DNA of 64,000 nucleotides, taken from the NCBI GenBank assembly GCA_026120185.1, contig JANUWF010002022.1, positions 496,001 through 560,000 of the forward strand, read 5' to 3'. The DNA comes from Voacanga thouarsii (Eukaryota > Streptophyta > Magnoliopsida > Gentianales > Apocynaceae). The position numbers and the translations under genes were made by a program. The first letter of the stretch is position 1. Every line of letters begins with the position of its first letter. A model generated the notes under the pieces. The model ran no database searches, was not told the origin of the DNA, and was given only the letters and a program-made list of their open reading frames with translations. Shown piece after piece: positions 24,188 through 37,103 of this stretch.

Positions 24188-24252
24188 GGGATTTAAACTC
24201 AAGACCTTAGGAATTAGCCACAAAACTCTATCCACTTAACAATATTAATTCT
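24188..24252 (-). other. tRNA-like box A/box B segment in LTR
   Basis: On the minus strand a box A-like stretch precedes GAGTTTAAATCCC (box B-like, 24188-24200). It is the same arrangement as at 4401-4462, but more degraded. Confidence 0.5.
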
Positions 24253-24491
24253 TATTTTTATTTTTCCAATTTATTTATTTTCCCTAGTACTTCCTAATTC
24301 TTTCCTTCTCTCTCTTCTGAGCAAAATTTCCTAATCACCCTCAATACTCAACAAGTACAAATAAACCATATAAACCACATATAACAAATCTAAAACACAC
24401 AAACTCATCCAATAAATATATTTTTACATAATGTGTCATGAAATGCATCATATCTCTCTAACTCTAGTGTAGGTTTAGGTGGGATTTTACA

Positions 24492-27079
24492 ATTTTCCTT
24501 GTTTTCACAATCATTGATTACTTGGTCTTTACAAAACGTGGTGTTCACAAGTTTTTCAAAACATTTTGATCATAAAGGAAAGGAAACCATTTTTCGGTTA
24601 GAAGTTGAGATTTGATAAAACTTTTAGAGATTAAAATATCTACGTTCTCAATCCAAGTATCAAAATATCACAATAACATCTCATCGTGTTTCCACCATCA
24701 TTTTAGTCATCATGTCAATCATTATATTAACACCATTTCAAAATCATTGTTCAAAAGACTTGCAAACATGTACTATTTAGCAAAATAATTATGCAAGGAC
24801 TTACTTGAATATTCTTAATAGTCAACTAAAGCAATGCTTTCTTCACTTCCACTTTCTTCTTTATCTAGAATCAATGATTCTACAATTAGAATCCAAATAC
24901 TTTTCCCTTATCATCACGCATCATGCATCCCTATGATGTTATTAATCATTTAAATCCTCCATGGTATCTAGATGGATTAATTTATTAAATCACATCTATA
25001 GCTTTCCTTTATTATGTATCTCATCATTATGCATGCATATACTCACTTTAAATAATCAACATGGCAATCCCTTTATTCTACTATCATTCAATCTATATAA
25101 TAACCCTATTTTCATTCAAAGATTTCATCTTTAACCAACATGCAATAGATCTAGGTCATCATAGCAATATTTAACCATATTCAATGCCATATATGCCTAG
25201 TTTAACATATTGCACCCTCAAAACTCATTAATCTAATCTAATCATGCTTTCGTGCTAGATTTCATGCATAATAACACCACCATATATTCAATTCTAATTT
25301 AAATCAGAAGAGTTGAGCCTCAAATACCTTTTGGTTAACACAAATATGAACAAAGGTAGTGCCTTTGAAGCTTGGTTGAGTTCACTTTGGGAAGAAGAGT
25401 CGATTGATTCCTCTTGTCTTCCTTGGTTTGAAAGTCACACGAGATAGGGGTAAATTAGTACCATTTGGTTTGAGATTTAGGATAAAAGAAGAAGAAGAAG
25501 AAGAATTGAATAAAAGTTGAAGGAGGTTGAAGGGTTACCTATCTTCGGTTTAGTTTTCAATTTTGGAGTTGTTTGGAGGTGGAGATAGACAAACTTCTTG
25601 GAGAGATAGCGAATGGAATTTTGTGTATTAGGAAGGGGTTAGGGTTTGATTGAAGGCTGGTTTGATGATTAAAATAGGATAGGTTTAGGTATTTTAGTGT
25701 TTGGAAGAGTTGCACTTTGTTTTGGACTCTTGATCACAATAAAGAAAAAAAAAAAACAGCTTTTGGTTCTACTTGTTGTAGCTGAAAGTGAGCAGATTTT
25801 GGAAGAGTTTTATGGCTGATTTCTGGTTGCTATTATGGGCAAAAATAAGAGAGAAAAGGAGGAAAAGAGAGGATGCCTTTCGGTTCTTTTATTGGCCGAA
25901 AATAAGAGAAGAAAAGTGAGGGCTTTTGTATTGTTATTTTTGGCTAAAACAAGGGAGAATTTAAGAGCATCAAAGCTGGAATTTTTCATGTAGCTGTGTG
26001 TGTAAGATGGTGGCTGAAACTAGGGTGAAAGAAGGAGAGAAAATATGGTTGTGTGTTTGACTAAAAGAATTTTGATTGGTTAAAATCACTTAGGGTAAGT
26101 TTCTCCTATATTTTAAAGAGTTTGAGTGGAACTAAATGTCCATCAAGGTGGTGGCTAGGGCTTCTATTTTTCTATAAAATTGAAGTAATAATAATATGAT
26201 ATTAATCCAAGAAATATTTTAGTTAATATTCTAATTTATTTTAGGTAAAAATAATTAATTTAAGGATAATCATATTCAGAGATAAATTCTAGTTTTTATG
26301 TGATAAAGCTAAATTTTTCTTTCTTCTTAATTCCTAATTTTTGAAAGTAACCTAATTCCATGAAATATTTATTTTAATTAAAAATTTAATATTATCTCCT
26401 TATTTCCAATTAAAACTCTTTAGAGAAAATTAATTTGGAGAGACTTTTCTTTTATTAAAAATAAAAGCTAAAATATAGCTTCCAAGATAAAGGCTTCTAT
26501 ATTTTTTTTCCTTAATAAATCCTTTGGATAATAACTTTAGAAAATTCCAAATGTTAAAATATTAGAATAAAATATTAGGAATTTAATTTACTTTAATTCT
26601 TTTTAGCAAAAACCTAAAATAATCCCATTCCTATATTTTAGGAGGTGGGAAATTAAGGTGGCGGTTGCCCTAATGAATTTAGCCAAGAGGAGGAAAAATA
26701 GGAGCAAAAGAACTTAATTAGGGATAAGAAGGAAAAGGTTTACAAGAGTTGGGATTTGAACTCAAGTCACCAAAGAATGCACTGTAAGCTCTAACCATTA
26801 TTCTACAATAATTCTTTTGTAAATATTCTTCAAATAAACTATCATAAATCCAATTCAACTCACTTTATTATTCTTTGATTAATTTCTACTTCGAAGAACA
26901 AAAGCTGTACCACCTTATATAGCACAACTATATCCAAATAAATTACTCCATGAAATATCAAACACATTAATCACATATACTTCATAAAAATAGTTTAAAT
27001 TTATCAAATATAATATAAGATGCTATGCTATGCATGTCTTTCCCCATGAACTAATGGTGGTTTAAATCAGGGTATTACA
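24492..27079 (-). repeat. Element B 3' LTR, truncated
   Basis: The sequence follows the B 5' LTR from its equivalent of 55478 to the end GGTATTACA. The first 813 bp in plus-strand reading are missing, replaced by element A. It contains a tRNA-like segment at 26751-26815 and no gene. Internal short frames are not credible genes. Confidence 0.9.
26751..26815 (-). other. tRNA-like box A/box B segment in LTR
   Basis: On the minus strand the sequence has TAATGGTTAGAGCTTA-like box A and GAGTTCAAATCCC as box B. It sits near the U3 start of the B 3' LTR, as in the other copies. Confidence 0.55.
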
Positions 27080-27092
27080 TCCTCTCCCCCTT
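27080..27092 (-). promoter_or_regulatory. Polypurine tract of element B
   Basis: On the minus strand a run ending GGGGGAGAGGA directly precedes the LTR start TGTAATACCC. This is the usual plus-strand primer of LTR elements. It is the counterpart of the G1 tract at 41339-41350. Confidence 0.85.
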
Positions 27093-27106
27093 AAGAGAAT
27101 TTCGTC

Positions 27107-28360
27107 CCGAAATTTAGGACATTATATCTTTTAGAGCAACTTTGGGTATTTCCTCTTCACCCAAGCTTTCGTTTCCCATGTTGCATCCTGAGTACCATAA
27201 TGATCCCACAAAATCTTCAACATAGGTATCTGTTTATTCCTTAACCTCTTGACACTTTAATCCAAAACCTTAATTGGTTTCTCAACATCGCTTAAATCAG
27301 GCTACAGAATTAATGGCTTCTCATTCCATACATGCTCCGGATCATGGTTGTATTTCTTCAATTGGGATACATGGAAAACATCATGAATTCCCGTTAGCCC
27401 TTCCGGTAACTGCAATCAATATACTACACGTCTAATCTTTTCGATCACAAAAAATGGTCCTAAATATCTAGGACTCAATTTCTCTCCTTTAAGATGCTTC
27501 AGAATCCCTCTGCTAAGCGTTTTCTTCAGAAAGGTCTAATCTCCCACTTAAAACTCTAGTTCTCTTATCCTATTGTTTGCATAACTCTTCTATCGGCTTT
27601 GCGTTGCTTTCAGTCTTTCTCTTATCATCTTTATTTTATCTGCCATCTTTCAATATTCACCTCCCCAGACTTGCTGAGTTGCCCATCCTCAGTCCACCCC
27701 AATACAATGGTACTTGACATTTCCATCCATATAACGCTTCGTAGGGTGCCATTCCAATTTATGCTTGATGACTGTTGTTGTAGGCCAACTCCGCATAAGG
27801 AATATAATCCAACCACTTGTCTCCAAAGTCCAATACACAAGCCCTAAGCATTCTTCAAAGTCTTCAACATAGGTAGCCCGGTAATAAAATTCATCGTCAC
27901 CTCCTGCCACTTCCACTCGAGAATAGGCAACAACTGCAGTAATCCAGATGCTTTCTTATGTTCAGCCTTTACTTTCTGACAAGTTAGACAAGTAGAGATC
28001 TATTGCACTACATCCCTCTTCACCCCCGACCACCAGTAGGTCTTTTTCAAATCATGGTACATTTTTACTTCTCCAGGATGAATAGTATTCTTGCTTCTAT
28101 GAGCCTCATCCATTATTTTCCTCTTCAATACTTGGTCATCCGATACACATATCCATTCCCAAAAATATAACACTCCAACTTTATCAGTTTGAAACTCCTT
28201 ATTTCCTCTTTTGATTTCCTTCGCTTTAAAAGTCTGAAATTCTTAGTTGCTCCGCTGTACATCACTTATCTCCTACCTCAACTCAGGTTCTAACTTTAAG
28301 TTGCACAAGCTGATCTTTCATTCTTCCACTTCCGCCTTTCGTTCCAAGAGTTCTTGCACT
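27107..28360 (-). pseudogene. Element B integrase and chromodomain relic
   Basis: The nucleotide sequence follows the G1 integrase region but is full of stops and frameshifts. Recognisable parts are the end just before the polypurine tract, the C-terminal part of integrase around 27700-27850, and the zinc-binding N-terminal part around 28000-28110. Near 27870 the sequence jumps from a point matching G1 at about 42110 to one matching about 42400. Roughly 280 bp that would hold catalytic residues of the core are therefore gone. Confidence 0.75.
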
Positions 28361-29640
28361 ATTTGAACTTCCTGCATCCTCATACTAACCATTTTCACAT
28401 TTCGACTCAGCGCGTCGGCTACCACATTAGCTTTCCCCAAATGGTAGTTAATTGGATACTTATATTCTTCTAAAAACTCCATCTATCTTCTCTACCTTAA
28501 ATTCAAATCCCTTTGCGTGAAGATATACTTCAAGGTCTTATGATCCGTAAAAACTTCATACTTTGCTCCATATAAATAGTGTCACAATTTCTTCAAGGCC
28601 AACACTATCGTAGTCAATTCTAAGTCATGTGTTAGGTAGTTAACCTCATGGGGCTTCAACTTCCTCGAGGCATAAGCGATAACTTTCCTATCTTATATCA
28701 ACACTGCCCCTAATCCTTCCTTAGAGGCGTTCGTATACAAGAAATAGGGTTTACCTTCTTCAAGTAAACTCAATACCGATGCGGTCATCAATCTTCTCTT
28801 AAACTCTTGAGAACTCTTCTCACACTTATCACTCCAGACATATGGTACGTCTTTCTTTAGTAGTCGAGTCATTGGCGTAGTTAGTGTAGAGAAGTTCTTG
28901 ATAAACCGATAGTAGTATCCAACTAATCTAAGAAAACTCCGAATCTCAGTTACACTTTTCGGTTGTTTCCAATTAGAGACAACTTTGAATTTTGCTGGAT
29001 CAACCTTGATTCCATCTTTAGATATCACATGACCAAGAAATGCCACTGAATCCAACTAAAACTAGCATTTGCTAAACTTAGCATAGAGCTTGTGCCATCT
29101 CAACTTCTTCAGTACCAACTTCAAATACTCAGCATGCTCCTTAGTACTTTTAGAGTAGATTAAAATATCGTCTATAAATACCACTACGGACTTCTCCAAG
29201 TACGGCTAGAAAACTCTATCCATAAGATCCATGAAAATAGAGGGTGCATTAGTTACTCCAAACAGCATCACCATAAACTCTTAGTGCTCATATCTAGTGT
29301 TAAAGATTATTTTGGGAATATCCTCCTCCTTGATTCGCACTTGATAATAACCTTAACGGAGATCCAACTTGAAAAAGTAACAAGAACCTTACAACTGATT
29401 GAACAACTCATCAATTAGAGGCAAGGGGTACTTGTTCTTGATCTTGAGGTTGTTCAACCTTCTATAATCTATACACAACCTCAGCGTCCCATCTTTCTTC
29501 TTTACAAACAACATCGGGGCTCCCCAAGATAAAGTACTTAGTTTTATATATCCTTACTTAACCAATTCCTCCAATTGTTCCTTCAACTCCTTTAATTTCG
29601 TAGGTGCTATCCAATAGAGAGTCTTTGATACTGGCTCAGC
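28361..29640 (-). pseudogene. Element B reverse transcriptase and RNase H relic
   Basis: The best preserved piece (28693-29055) reads [37 protein letters not shown] and [17 protein letters not shown], the RT connection and start of RNase H in Gypsy elements. The first RNase H Asp (YTDAS) is changed to Asn. The upstream palm region, including the place of the IDD motif near 29150-29175, can be traced by similarity to G1 but contains stops. Confidence 0.85.
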
Positions 29641-30240
29641 TCCAGAAACTAGATCTATAGTGAACTCGACTTCTCATGGAGGTGGAAGAGAAGTGAGTTC
29701 AGCTGAGAATACATCCGCGAAGTCCTTAGCCACCTCGGTACTTTCCAAGGTACATTGATCATTTGGCTTATTGATTAAGTAAGCCGAGTATCCTACACAG
29801 CCCTTTTTTAGCATCTTCCGCGCTTTTCCGGTTAAACTCCAATACATCACATTCAAGTCTAATGAATTGCACCATCTTGATCTTGCAATCCATTCTTACT
29901 TCGTGCTTCGCTAACCAATTAATACCCAAGATTAGATCGTAGTCATCAATAGGTAGGATTATGAGGTCTGCCTTCAAAATCTCCTTCCCAAACATAATAT
30001 CACACCCTTGCATTACCCTACTCGCATTTCTCTGCCTCCCCAAGGAAGTACTTCTTAACATGGTATAAGACAATTCTACCCCATCCCTACCCAAATGGCA
30101 TTCACACTGATCGTTCACATATGAATGAGTCAATTCGGAGTCTATCAAAATAGAAATAGATTGATTTTGTACAGAAACCACCACTGTTGTATAAGCTCCA
30201 ACCTCTTTCCAGTTCAAAGTGAAGACATTAGCTTTCACTT
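29641..30240 (-). pseudogene. Element B protease relic
   Basis: A 156-residue stretch (29768-30238) carries the Gypsy aspartic protease region. The catalytic block reads IDSELTHSY where G1 has IDPGSTHSY and the family usually has DSGSTH, so the Gly next to the catalytic Asp is lost. It is followed by DYDLILGINWLAKH, a standard Gypsy motif, then a frameshift. Confidence 0.82.
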
Positions 30241-31349
30241 AAGGCTTTTGACCTCCTCCTCCCGTTGTTCTAGCGGTTGCACCTCAGTTCACACCAACTG
30301 GTTGGGTTGAAGCTCTTTACCCCATCTTAAGTGGTTTAGGGAAATTGTTCCTTAGGTAAGTTGGGTCACCATAGTTGAAGTATTTTCTCGCTGATCTCTT
30401 CGACCAGTAGTCCTTCTCTATATGACCACACCTCCCACAGTTTCGACACATCAGAACACTCAACATAGGACCTGGTGGAATTGTCCTTGGCTACTTTCCC
30501 TTGTTTCCCCACTGTATTAGACCAGTAGGTCACTTATTGATCAGAGGTCTCATTTTTTGCCGACTCAATTGGAATAGCCGGTTCATCGGCTGGCTCCTAT
30601 CCTCGTTTTCAATTTGGGTTACTGCATCTATTGTGGCAATATATGTCACTGGTAGAGATGGTGCCAGTATTTTTCTTAAGTCTTGCTTGAGACTTTTCAT
30701 AAACTACCGAGTCCGTTTCTGCTCCGTGTCCACCAAGCACTTGTAATACTTGGATAGTTAAGTAAATCGGGCTGTATACTGGGCCACGGTCACACTCCCT
30801 TGCTTAAGGGTTTGGAATTCATCTTTCCTCTTCTCAGCTATTCACTGCGGAATGTACTATGCTCTAAAAGCCTCGACAAAGTTCTCCCATGTCCAGTCAC
30901 AATCCTCTCTCTCCCAGTCCTCCTGGACTCATTGTCACCAAGCTCTTGAAGGTCTTCTCAACCTGAATACCGCAAACTTTACTCTCTTTTTTCTCTGTGT
31001 ATGCAGAGTCACGAAGATATCCTCTATCTGCTCGATCCATTGCTTAGGATTTTCATCTTATTCCACTTCTCTATAGAACATAGAAGGTTAAAAATTTAGG
31101 AATCGTTCCAGTGCCTTTCTTCTCCACCTTGTCCATATTTTCAGTCAGGTTCTAGAGAATGGCAGCCATTTTGTCAAAAACTTGCCCCATGGTCACTTCC
31201 CTAGATCCACCAGACGTCAACTCTCGTTCCTGCTCATAGTCTTCCTCCACTTCAGGTGTGGATCGTCGCGTCTACTCAAACTCGGGAATTGATGACTCGC
31301 TCTCCCGAACAGTCCTCCCTCACACTGCAACTCTACGTCTTGGTGCCAT
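30241..31349 (-). pseudogene. Element B gag relic
   Basis: Gag starts at ATG 31349 (MAPRRRVAV) and hits a stop after nine codons. Further on, in-frame pieces read EVTMGQVFDKMAAIL and, near 30840-30900, a TWENFVEAF block that matches WSNFVEAFK in G1. Multiple TGA and TAG codons interrupt it. A zinc-knuckle region is expected near 30400-30460 but is degraded. Confidence 0.75.
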
Positions 31350-31713
31350 CTATTTGCACCCATTACAAGGTTTATTAGAGGAAAGTTTATGACATGCAAT
31401 TGAGTAGCTTATAGTTTTAAAATATCTTACAATTTGGTGGAAAATAAATTTTGCAAATAATATTCCAAATAGAGTAGAAAAATCAACAAAATCATACTTT
31501 TATTATCCAAATCCAACTTGGTACAAAGTAATAAAGTGTCTTACTAGGTACTCAATTTATTCTGTCTAACCAAAATCCAAAAGCAAATAATCATTCCTAA
31601 ATCAAATAAATAAGTAAACATCTTTCCAAAAGAATAAATACTAAAGGTCTTATAAACTCTAAGCATCACAAGAGTTACTGGAATCCTCAGACGTCTCGGA
31701 AGGAGGTTCCACT
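31350..31713 (-). other. Element B leader, gag-proximal part
   Basis: This non-coding, AT-rich leader carries a target duplication ccact at 31709-31713 produced by the neighbouring solo LTR. No gene is seen. Confidence 0.7.
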
Positions 31714-33337
31714 TATACTACCTACGTACCCTATTGGGCTGGGGATGTCGCTCCGTCTATAGGACAATGGGTCTTTATAACTAAGACTCACAAAAGAAAT
31801 GAAAGAAATAATTCAAAATTAAACTTATTACAACCTAATCAAAACATGAACAAGTTCTAAAAATAAATAAATATCTTCTAAAATCTCTCAAATTGAATAC
31901 ATAGGAAAATAAATAAGTCTTTAAAATATAGGCAATCACTAATCAGTAACCTTCACAGTAGGATCGACTTGAAAACATGGTATAAAAGGTGGTGAGACAT
32001 AAATCTCAGTAAACCCGTGTGTACTTTGAGTGTTTCAGGTAAAACAGTTCATGTATGCAAATTGAGAAATTTTCATAAACGAAAGTACTAGCAAGTCTCA
32101 AATAAATTTTACAAGTGAGGAGTGGTGTTTTCCTTTCAAAAGCCATACATGTATACAATAAAAGCAACGGCTCAAAAGAAGTAGCCATGGCACCACACTT
32201 TGTGCACCATGACAAAAGAACGTTTAGGATGTCACACTTTGTGCATACTGACACAAGGTAGGTGTATGGCCTACCGAATGAGATACTCCTCCATCTCTAC
32301 ATCTAAACTTACCGGTTGTCCATTCCGAAAATACACAATCCACTTGATTGAACTTCCTTGCTCAGATCGGTACGACCTATAGGATTGACATCCTATTTGC
32401 AATGGACTCACCCCTTAGAGATGGTCACCTACTGAGAGACTTACCTTAACCCTTCAAAAACTAGTCATAGTAGTCCACTCTTATTGAGTACTCAACGTTG
32501 TGATTGCCCACTTAGAAAAAGAAAGATCATACAATGATTCTCTTTGAAATAGTAATTATAGTTTCCAAAATTCTTGTCACAGTTGATTTTTAGGAAAAGT
32601 TTAGCATTTTGTATAAAATTGCTTGTTCAACTTTAAATGGTTTGTTTGATTGAAAAGAAAAGGAAAATTCTCCATAATTCAATTGACAGCACAAATTCTC
32701 GTATACATTGCGTTTGACTTGCCAAGGTAACTTTGATCTTCAAACAACTTTATGCAGGAACTTACCTGATCTTTTGTTCTTCTTAGGTACAAAAGCCTTC
32801 CAAGGTAATTCAAGACAACCCAACCCTGCCTGGGGTAAATACAAGGTATTAGTCCAACATCCAGACAATACTTGCCTTAAATAAATAGCTTTTAGGTTCA
32901 GCTAGTTACAAAAATACCTAGCTATGACAACAACGCCTTAAACTTTAATACTAGTTGATAAAGTTTTTTATAAAATAAAATTAGTTTGATAAGTTAAAAT
33001 AAATAGGTGTTATAAATAATATATAAATAATAAATTATAATTTTAACTATTTATTAACAATTAATAAATAATGAGTAATATTAATAATAAATAGAATTAG
33101 TAATAAATAATGAGTAATAATAAATTCTAAATAATATTGGTAATAAATAATAAATAAATAATAAGTAATATTAATAATAAATTATACTTAATTTTAATTA
33201 ATAAATAACAAATGAAATTAATAATAAATAAATTATTCTAATATAAATAATATTTATGAGTGTAAATAAAATTTTTAGCAAGGCTAACTAATAATAATAT
33301 AAATATAAAAGACATTTAATATAAATTAATTCCAGTA

Positions 33338-33386
<49 letters not shown>

Positions 33387-33387
33387 T
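33338..33387. repeat. (ATT)n microsatellite
   Basis: An uninterrupted ATT/TTA trinucleotide repeat of about 50 bp in the AT-rich middle of the solo LTR. The equivalent regions of related LTRs are AT-rich but not expanded to this length. Confidence 0.95.
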
Positions 33388-35787
33388 ATATTTAATAAAA
33401 ATATTTTATTTATTTATATAATAAAATAATAATATTTTAAATAATCTCTAATTTCGAAACTACTTAGTGTTTTTTGAATTTAGCACATTAAATTAAATAA
33501 TAATATTAATTATATTAATAATAATAATGATAGGAAGAATAATTCTAAAAATAATAAAGGTAGTTCGTACAATAATTTTATTGCTAAAAATCTATGTACA
33601 TATTAATACACACAAGGATTCAACAAATAATATGTCAATCTATCAAAAAAAAAAAAAGACTTAAATTAACATATATTAAAATAAGGATAGTATTAACTAG
33701 TAATGATTTTAGCATGATATTTGCTGACTAAATTAACAATATAAGAGCATAAGCATAGCATGGATAGCAACAATCTCTATCAAACTAACTCCTGCCAATG
33801 ACATATGAACTCATAACACAAATCTACTCCTAAGTTTATCGTATTCACAAACCACAATTTCATATACTCCATGCTATAGCCTTAAACCCACTCAATCTCC
33901 AAATCATATAATCACTATCTTCATATGATATACATGTCTCTATCATGTCTCCAACAAATCAACAATCCAACCACATCATTCTACTTATCTTGAGGTTAAA
34001 ATAAATAAGAAGAGTTATATTTTAAATACTTGATTGATGACACTTGAAGTTGAAGATGTTGCTTGTCAAGGGAGAACCTCAAGTGCTTGATGGCTTTAAT
34101 GATCCGAAATTGTCCAAGGTTGTTCATCAATATTTTGGCCAAGAGAGAGGGAGAGAGTGAGAGGAAAAGAATGAGAGTAAGAAAATAAGAATATATAGAA
34201 GTTGAAGAAAAGAAGAAGAATAAGAAGATTGTTCTTTTTTTACCTTTTTAGTGTTCCTCAAATCTTAAACAAAAAGGGTGGTTTGATCCACTTGAAGGTT
34301 CAAATTTGTGTGTTTTGGTGTTATAAAGTACACTAAAGAAGAATATAGGTCGAATACTAATGGTTTAGAGAGTTTGGGAGTGATTGGAGATGTTTAGAAG
34401 TGATTTAGGTTCGAAGATGTGCAGTGTGTGTTCTTGGTGTTCTTGAGAATCCAAGAGAGAGTTTGAGAGAAAAATGAAAGTGTTCTTGGTTTGTGGTGGC
34501 CGAATGGCTTGCTAGAGAGGGGAGAGTTTCGGTTATGCTAGGGAGAGCAAAGTTAGCTAGTTCAAAATTCAAAAGGAGAGAAAGGTGGAGTAGTTTGGGG
34601 TAGAAGATTTGTTCATGGTGGTTTCTTCTTTGAAGGTCTCTATTCCTTCAATGGAGATTCACTAATCTTGGTTGAGTTATGGAATGAAATGAACAGTTAA
34701 ACAAGACCTTAAGCTGGCCGAATTAACTATGCAAAAGGAAATAAAATTTTGGTTGACTAGCTTAGGTAGGTGAGGATTTTTAGGGAGCAAAAATCTGATT
34801 TTAATTTCAAGTTTAAATCATTTTGAATGGAGCGAATTTAGGAGTGTTTTGAGGTGCTCCAATGGTGTTCTAATGGCCAAGGTTGATGAAGAAGAAAGTG
34901 AGTTCAGCTATGGAACCCATGGCGGCCGAAAATGGTGAAGGAATAAGAGATAAACTAATTTTTATCTTACCTAAGAAAGCTGGAAAAAATTTCTGGTTTA
35001 ATGCTCCAAGTGTTCAAGAATTCTAGGATAGTTTGTTAGCTTAGTCTTTGAAAATATTTGAAAGGATTTGAAGCTACAAACTAGGAGTGCTTCAAGGTCT
35101 TCTAATGGTGATTTTACAGCCATAAATCTTGAAGAAGAAGAGGAAGAAGAAGAAGAAGAAAACGGAAGAAGAAAGAAGAGAAGAAGAAGATCTTGGATGA
35201 ACATTGCTATGGCCAAGAACACTTGTTGTTTGCTGGAAATTTTCCAGAGTTATTGAAGCCACAATAGCTGCGAAAACCCAACTTTAAGTCCTCCCAAAGA
35301 GATGTTTTATTGGCAAGAAAAGAAAGACTTCTTGCTGCAAATTTTGATGTTTAAACAAGAAGAAATGCTGGAAAACATTTTCAGCTTTTTGTACCAAAAT
35401 AAGAATAGTAAAATTTGGTTCTTTAGAATTAAATCATGGTAGTTTAATCTTAGAAGAAATCAACCAACCTATTCCCCTTCAATTTTTGGTCATAGGGAGG
35501 TCTAAGAGATGAAATTTAATTAAACTCTAAGTCCATAAAATTTTCTAATATAAATAAGAAAATTAATGAAAGGAAAAATAATTATTTCAAATTCAAATAT
35601 TCTTGGACATTGTTTGCTAAAATAAGGGAAGATACCAATTCTCTTAAATTTCCTTTAAAACAAGATCACACGGTTAAAGTTATTACCCTTGTGTCTTCCC
35701 TAAGATAATATTCCTAACTTTAAGGAATGTAAGAAAGAAGAAAATTCAAACATTGGTTAAGATAAATATGAATAAAACTTATATGAT

Positions 35788-35855
35788 GGGATTTGAACTT
35801 AAGACCTTAGAGATTAAATCACAAGACTTTAACCATTTAATCACAACAACTCTTA
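35788..35855 (-). other. tRNA-like box A/box B segment in LTR
   Basis: On the minus strand a box A-like GATTAAATGGTTAAAG precedes AAGTTCAAATCCC (box B-like). It occupies the same LTR position as in the other copies. Confidence 0.5.
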
Positions 35856-36092
35856 TTCTTATTTTCTCAACCAAATCTTCTTCTTATCTAAGCCACACGC
35901 CATCTTCCTATTTTGACCTTAAATTACCTTTTTACCCTTTATACTCAACAAGCACAAATAAATCACATAATCCATAAACTACAATTCTAAGGCATGCAAA
36001 ATTATTCAAGCAATATATTTTATGTATGATGATATGATATGCATCCCATCCCTCTTACTCTATGGTAATTTTAGGTAGGGTTTTACACCACT

Positions 36093-36309
36093 AACCAACC
36101 TGCGTTGTTGTTGGAGTGATTTATCACGCAGTCTCTTGAAAAACCAAAAGATCTGTGCTTCTTCCTAGGCTAGCCTAACATGAACACCTCAGTATCCTTG
36201 CCCCTCAATTTAATTCTCAACTTTGCATCCCTAAGTTTTTCCATAGCTAACATTAATGCTCTCTTAAGTCTCCTAGATTTTGACTCATATGATTCACTTT
36301 CCAGAAGTA
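36093..36309 (-). other. Element B leader, ORF-proximal part
   Basis: This is the continuation of the B leader on the far side of the solo LTR. Non-coding as far as can be seen. Confidence 0.55.
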
Positions 36310-36763
36310 TCATCCTTCCTTTATAGACGGGGTCGGGGGTGTATCAACTCTATCCTCCTCCTCACCATCAACCTTAATCATTCCCTTTTCACCCTCACCC
36401 CCGAACTCTCCTATCTCACCCTCTTCTCCAAGTTCTTCTAGTTCACTTTCACTCTCATCACCATTCCTTCCTATCTCCCCTATCTTCCCATAATCTCTTT
36501 CATACTCAACCATGTCCCCTTCTTCCTCAAGTGCAGGCATCTTTGGTGCTGGGCCCCCCAAGTCCTTCCTCTACCCCAAAGTCATCCATCATAGGTGGCT
36601 TATGATCTGCCTCGTCTTCACTTAAAAACCATCTATCCTCGGGTTCTGTCTCCGAATCAGATGATGAAGAATTTGGTATAGGAATGGGGCTAGATACTCT
36701 ACTACTCACAGGACCACACATAACAAGCTAGTCTCTGGTTACAACTGCGGATCTTCTAGTCAT
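36310..36763 (-). pseudogene. Element B acidic leader ORF
   Basis: It opens at ATG 36763 (MTRRSAVVTRD), about 89 nt after the primer binding site. Codon 12 is TAG, the same position as in element A, and is followed by x-x-MCG in both. It reads on through SPIPIPNSSSSDSETEPED and then shifts frame near 36530-36560 into a strongly acidic Glu/Gly-rich tail (EELGEEGEIGEFGGEGE). No known domain is recognised. Position, motif and acidic tail make it the counterpart of the A and G1 leader ORFs. Confidence 0.68.
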
Positions 36764-36851
36764 CCTATAAATAAAACATACAAAAATTAGAACTAAATTT
36801 CAATTCCTATTGTTTAGGTACTATTCCAATAAATCATTTGCCTAAACCTAC

Positions 36852-36863
36852 TCTCTGATATCA
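36852..36863 (-). promoter_or_regulatory. Primer binding site of element B, mutated
   Basis: The minus strand reads TGATATCAGAGA, two bases off the initiator-Met tRNA complement, two bases from the LTR boundary at 36866. Its position fixes 36866 as the inner edge of the 5' LTR. Confidence 0.82.
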
Positions 36864-36865
36864 CT

Positions 36866-37103
36866 TGTAACACCCACTACCTACGTATCCAAAAAGAACG
36901 GGGATGTCGCCCCATCTAGTAGACTAGGAGTCTTTATAATGAGGTAGAAAGGGAAAATAACTAAATAAAATAAAGCGATAATCTTATTACATTTGAAATC
37001 AAAACTTATACAAGTTTGAAAATTCAAAACTAACAACCGTCTCTCAAAAGAAATACAAAGTAAAACAAAATAAATTGAACTTTCACCTTTTATTCCTCCA
37101 ACT
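36866..37103 (-). repeat. Element B 5' LTR, inner 238 bp
   Basis: The low end of the B 5' LTR reads TGTAACACCC and includes the conserved GGGGATGTCGCCCC inverted repeat. It stops at the insertion point of G1. Its continuation is 54903-58094. The last bases, caact (37099-37103), correspond to caacc at 54903-54907. Confidence 0.88.

Larger units (their letters stand above)
20366..24491 (-). repeat. Element A 5' LTR
   Basis: This LTR of 4126 bp reads TGTAACACCCCAC at its low end and GGGATTTTACA at its high end in plus-strand reading. It is homologous to the other giant Gypsy LTRs here. It contains a 39-bp tandem duplication (20888-20965), long AT-rich trinucleotide tracts (about 21700-22220), the 252-bp segment shared with the left edge, and a tRNA-like segment at 24188-24252. 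No gene is seen. It abuts a B LTR that has lost its own first 813 bp, so A probably inserted there and the far side was later lost. Confidence 0.92.
31714..36087 (-). mobile_element. Solo Gypsy LTR in element B leader
   Basis: This 4374-bp LTR ends GGGTTTTACA at 36087. Its other end has lost about nine terminal bases, reading tatactacctacg where gtaacaccccactacctacg is expected. A perfect target duplication ccact flanks it (31709-31713 and 36088-36092). It contains a long (ATT)n tract at 33338-33387, a CT/GA-rich segment near 34140-34165, a GAA-rich stretch at about 35130-35190 and a tRNA-like segment at 35788-35855. There is no coding sequence. Confidence 0.93.

Noticed and set aside
35068..35256. 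Glu/Arg-rich frame in the solo LTR at 31714-36087
   Set aside because: It comes from a GAA-rich low-complexity stretch and is not conserved in the other LTRs.
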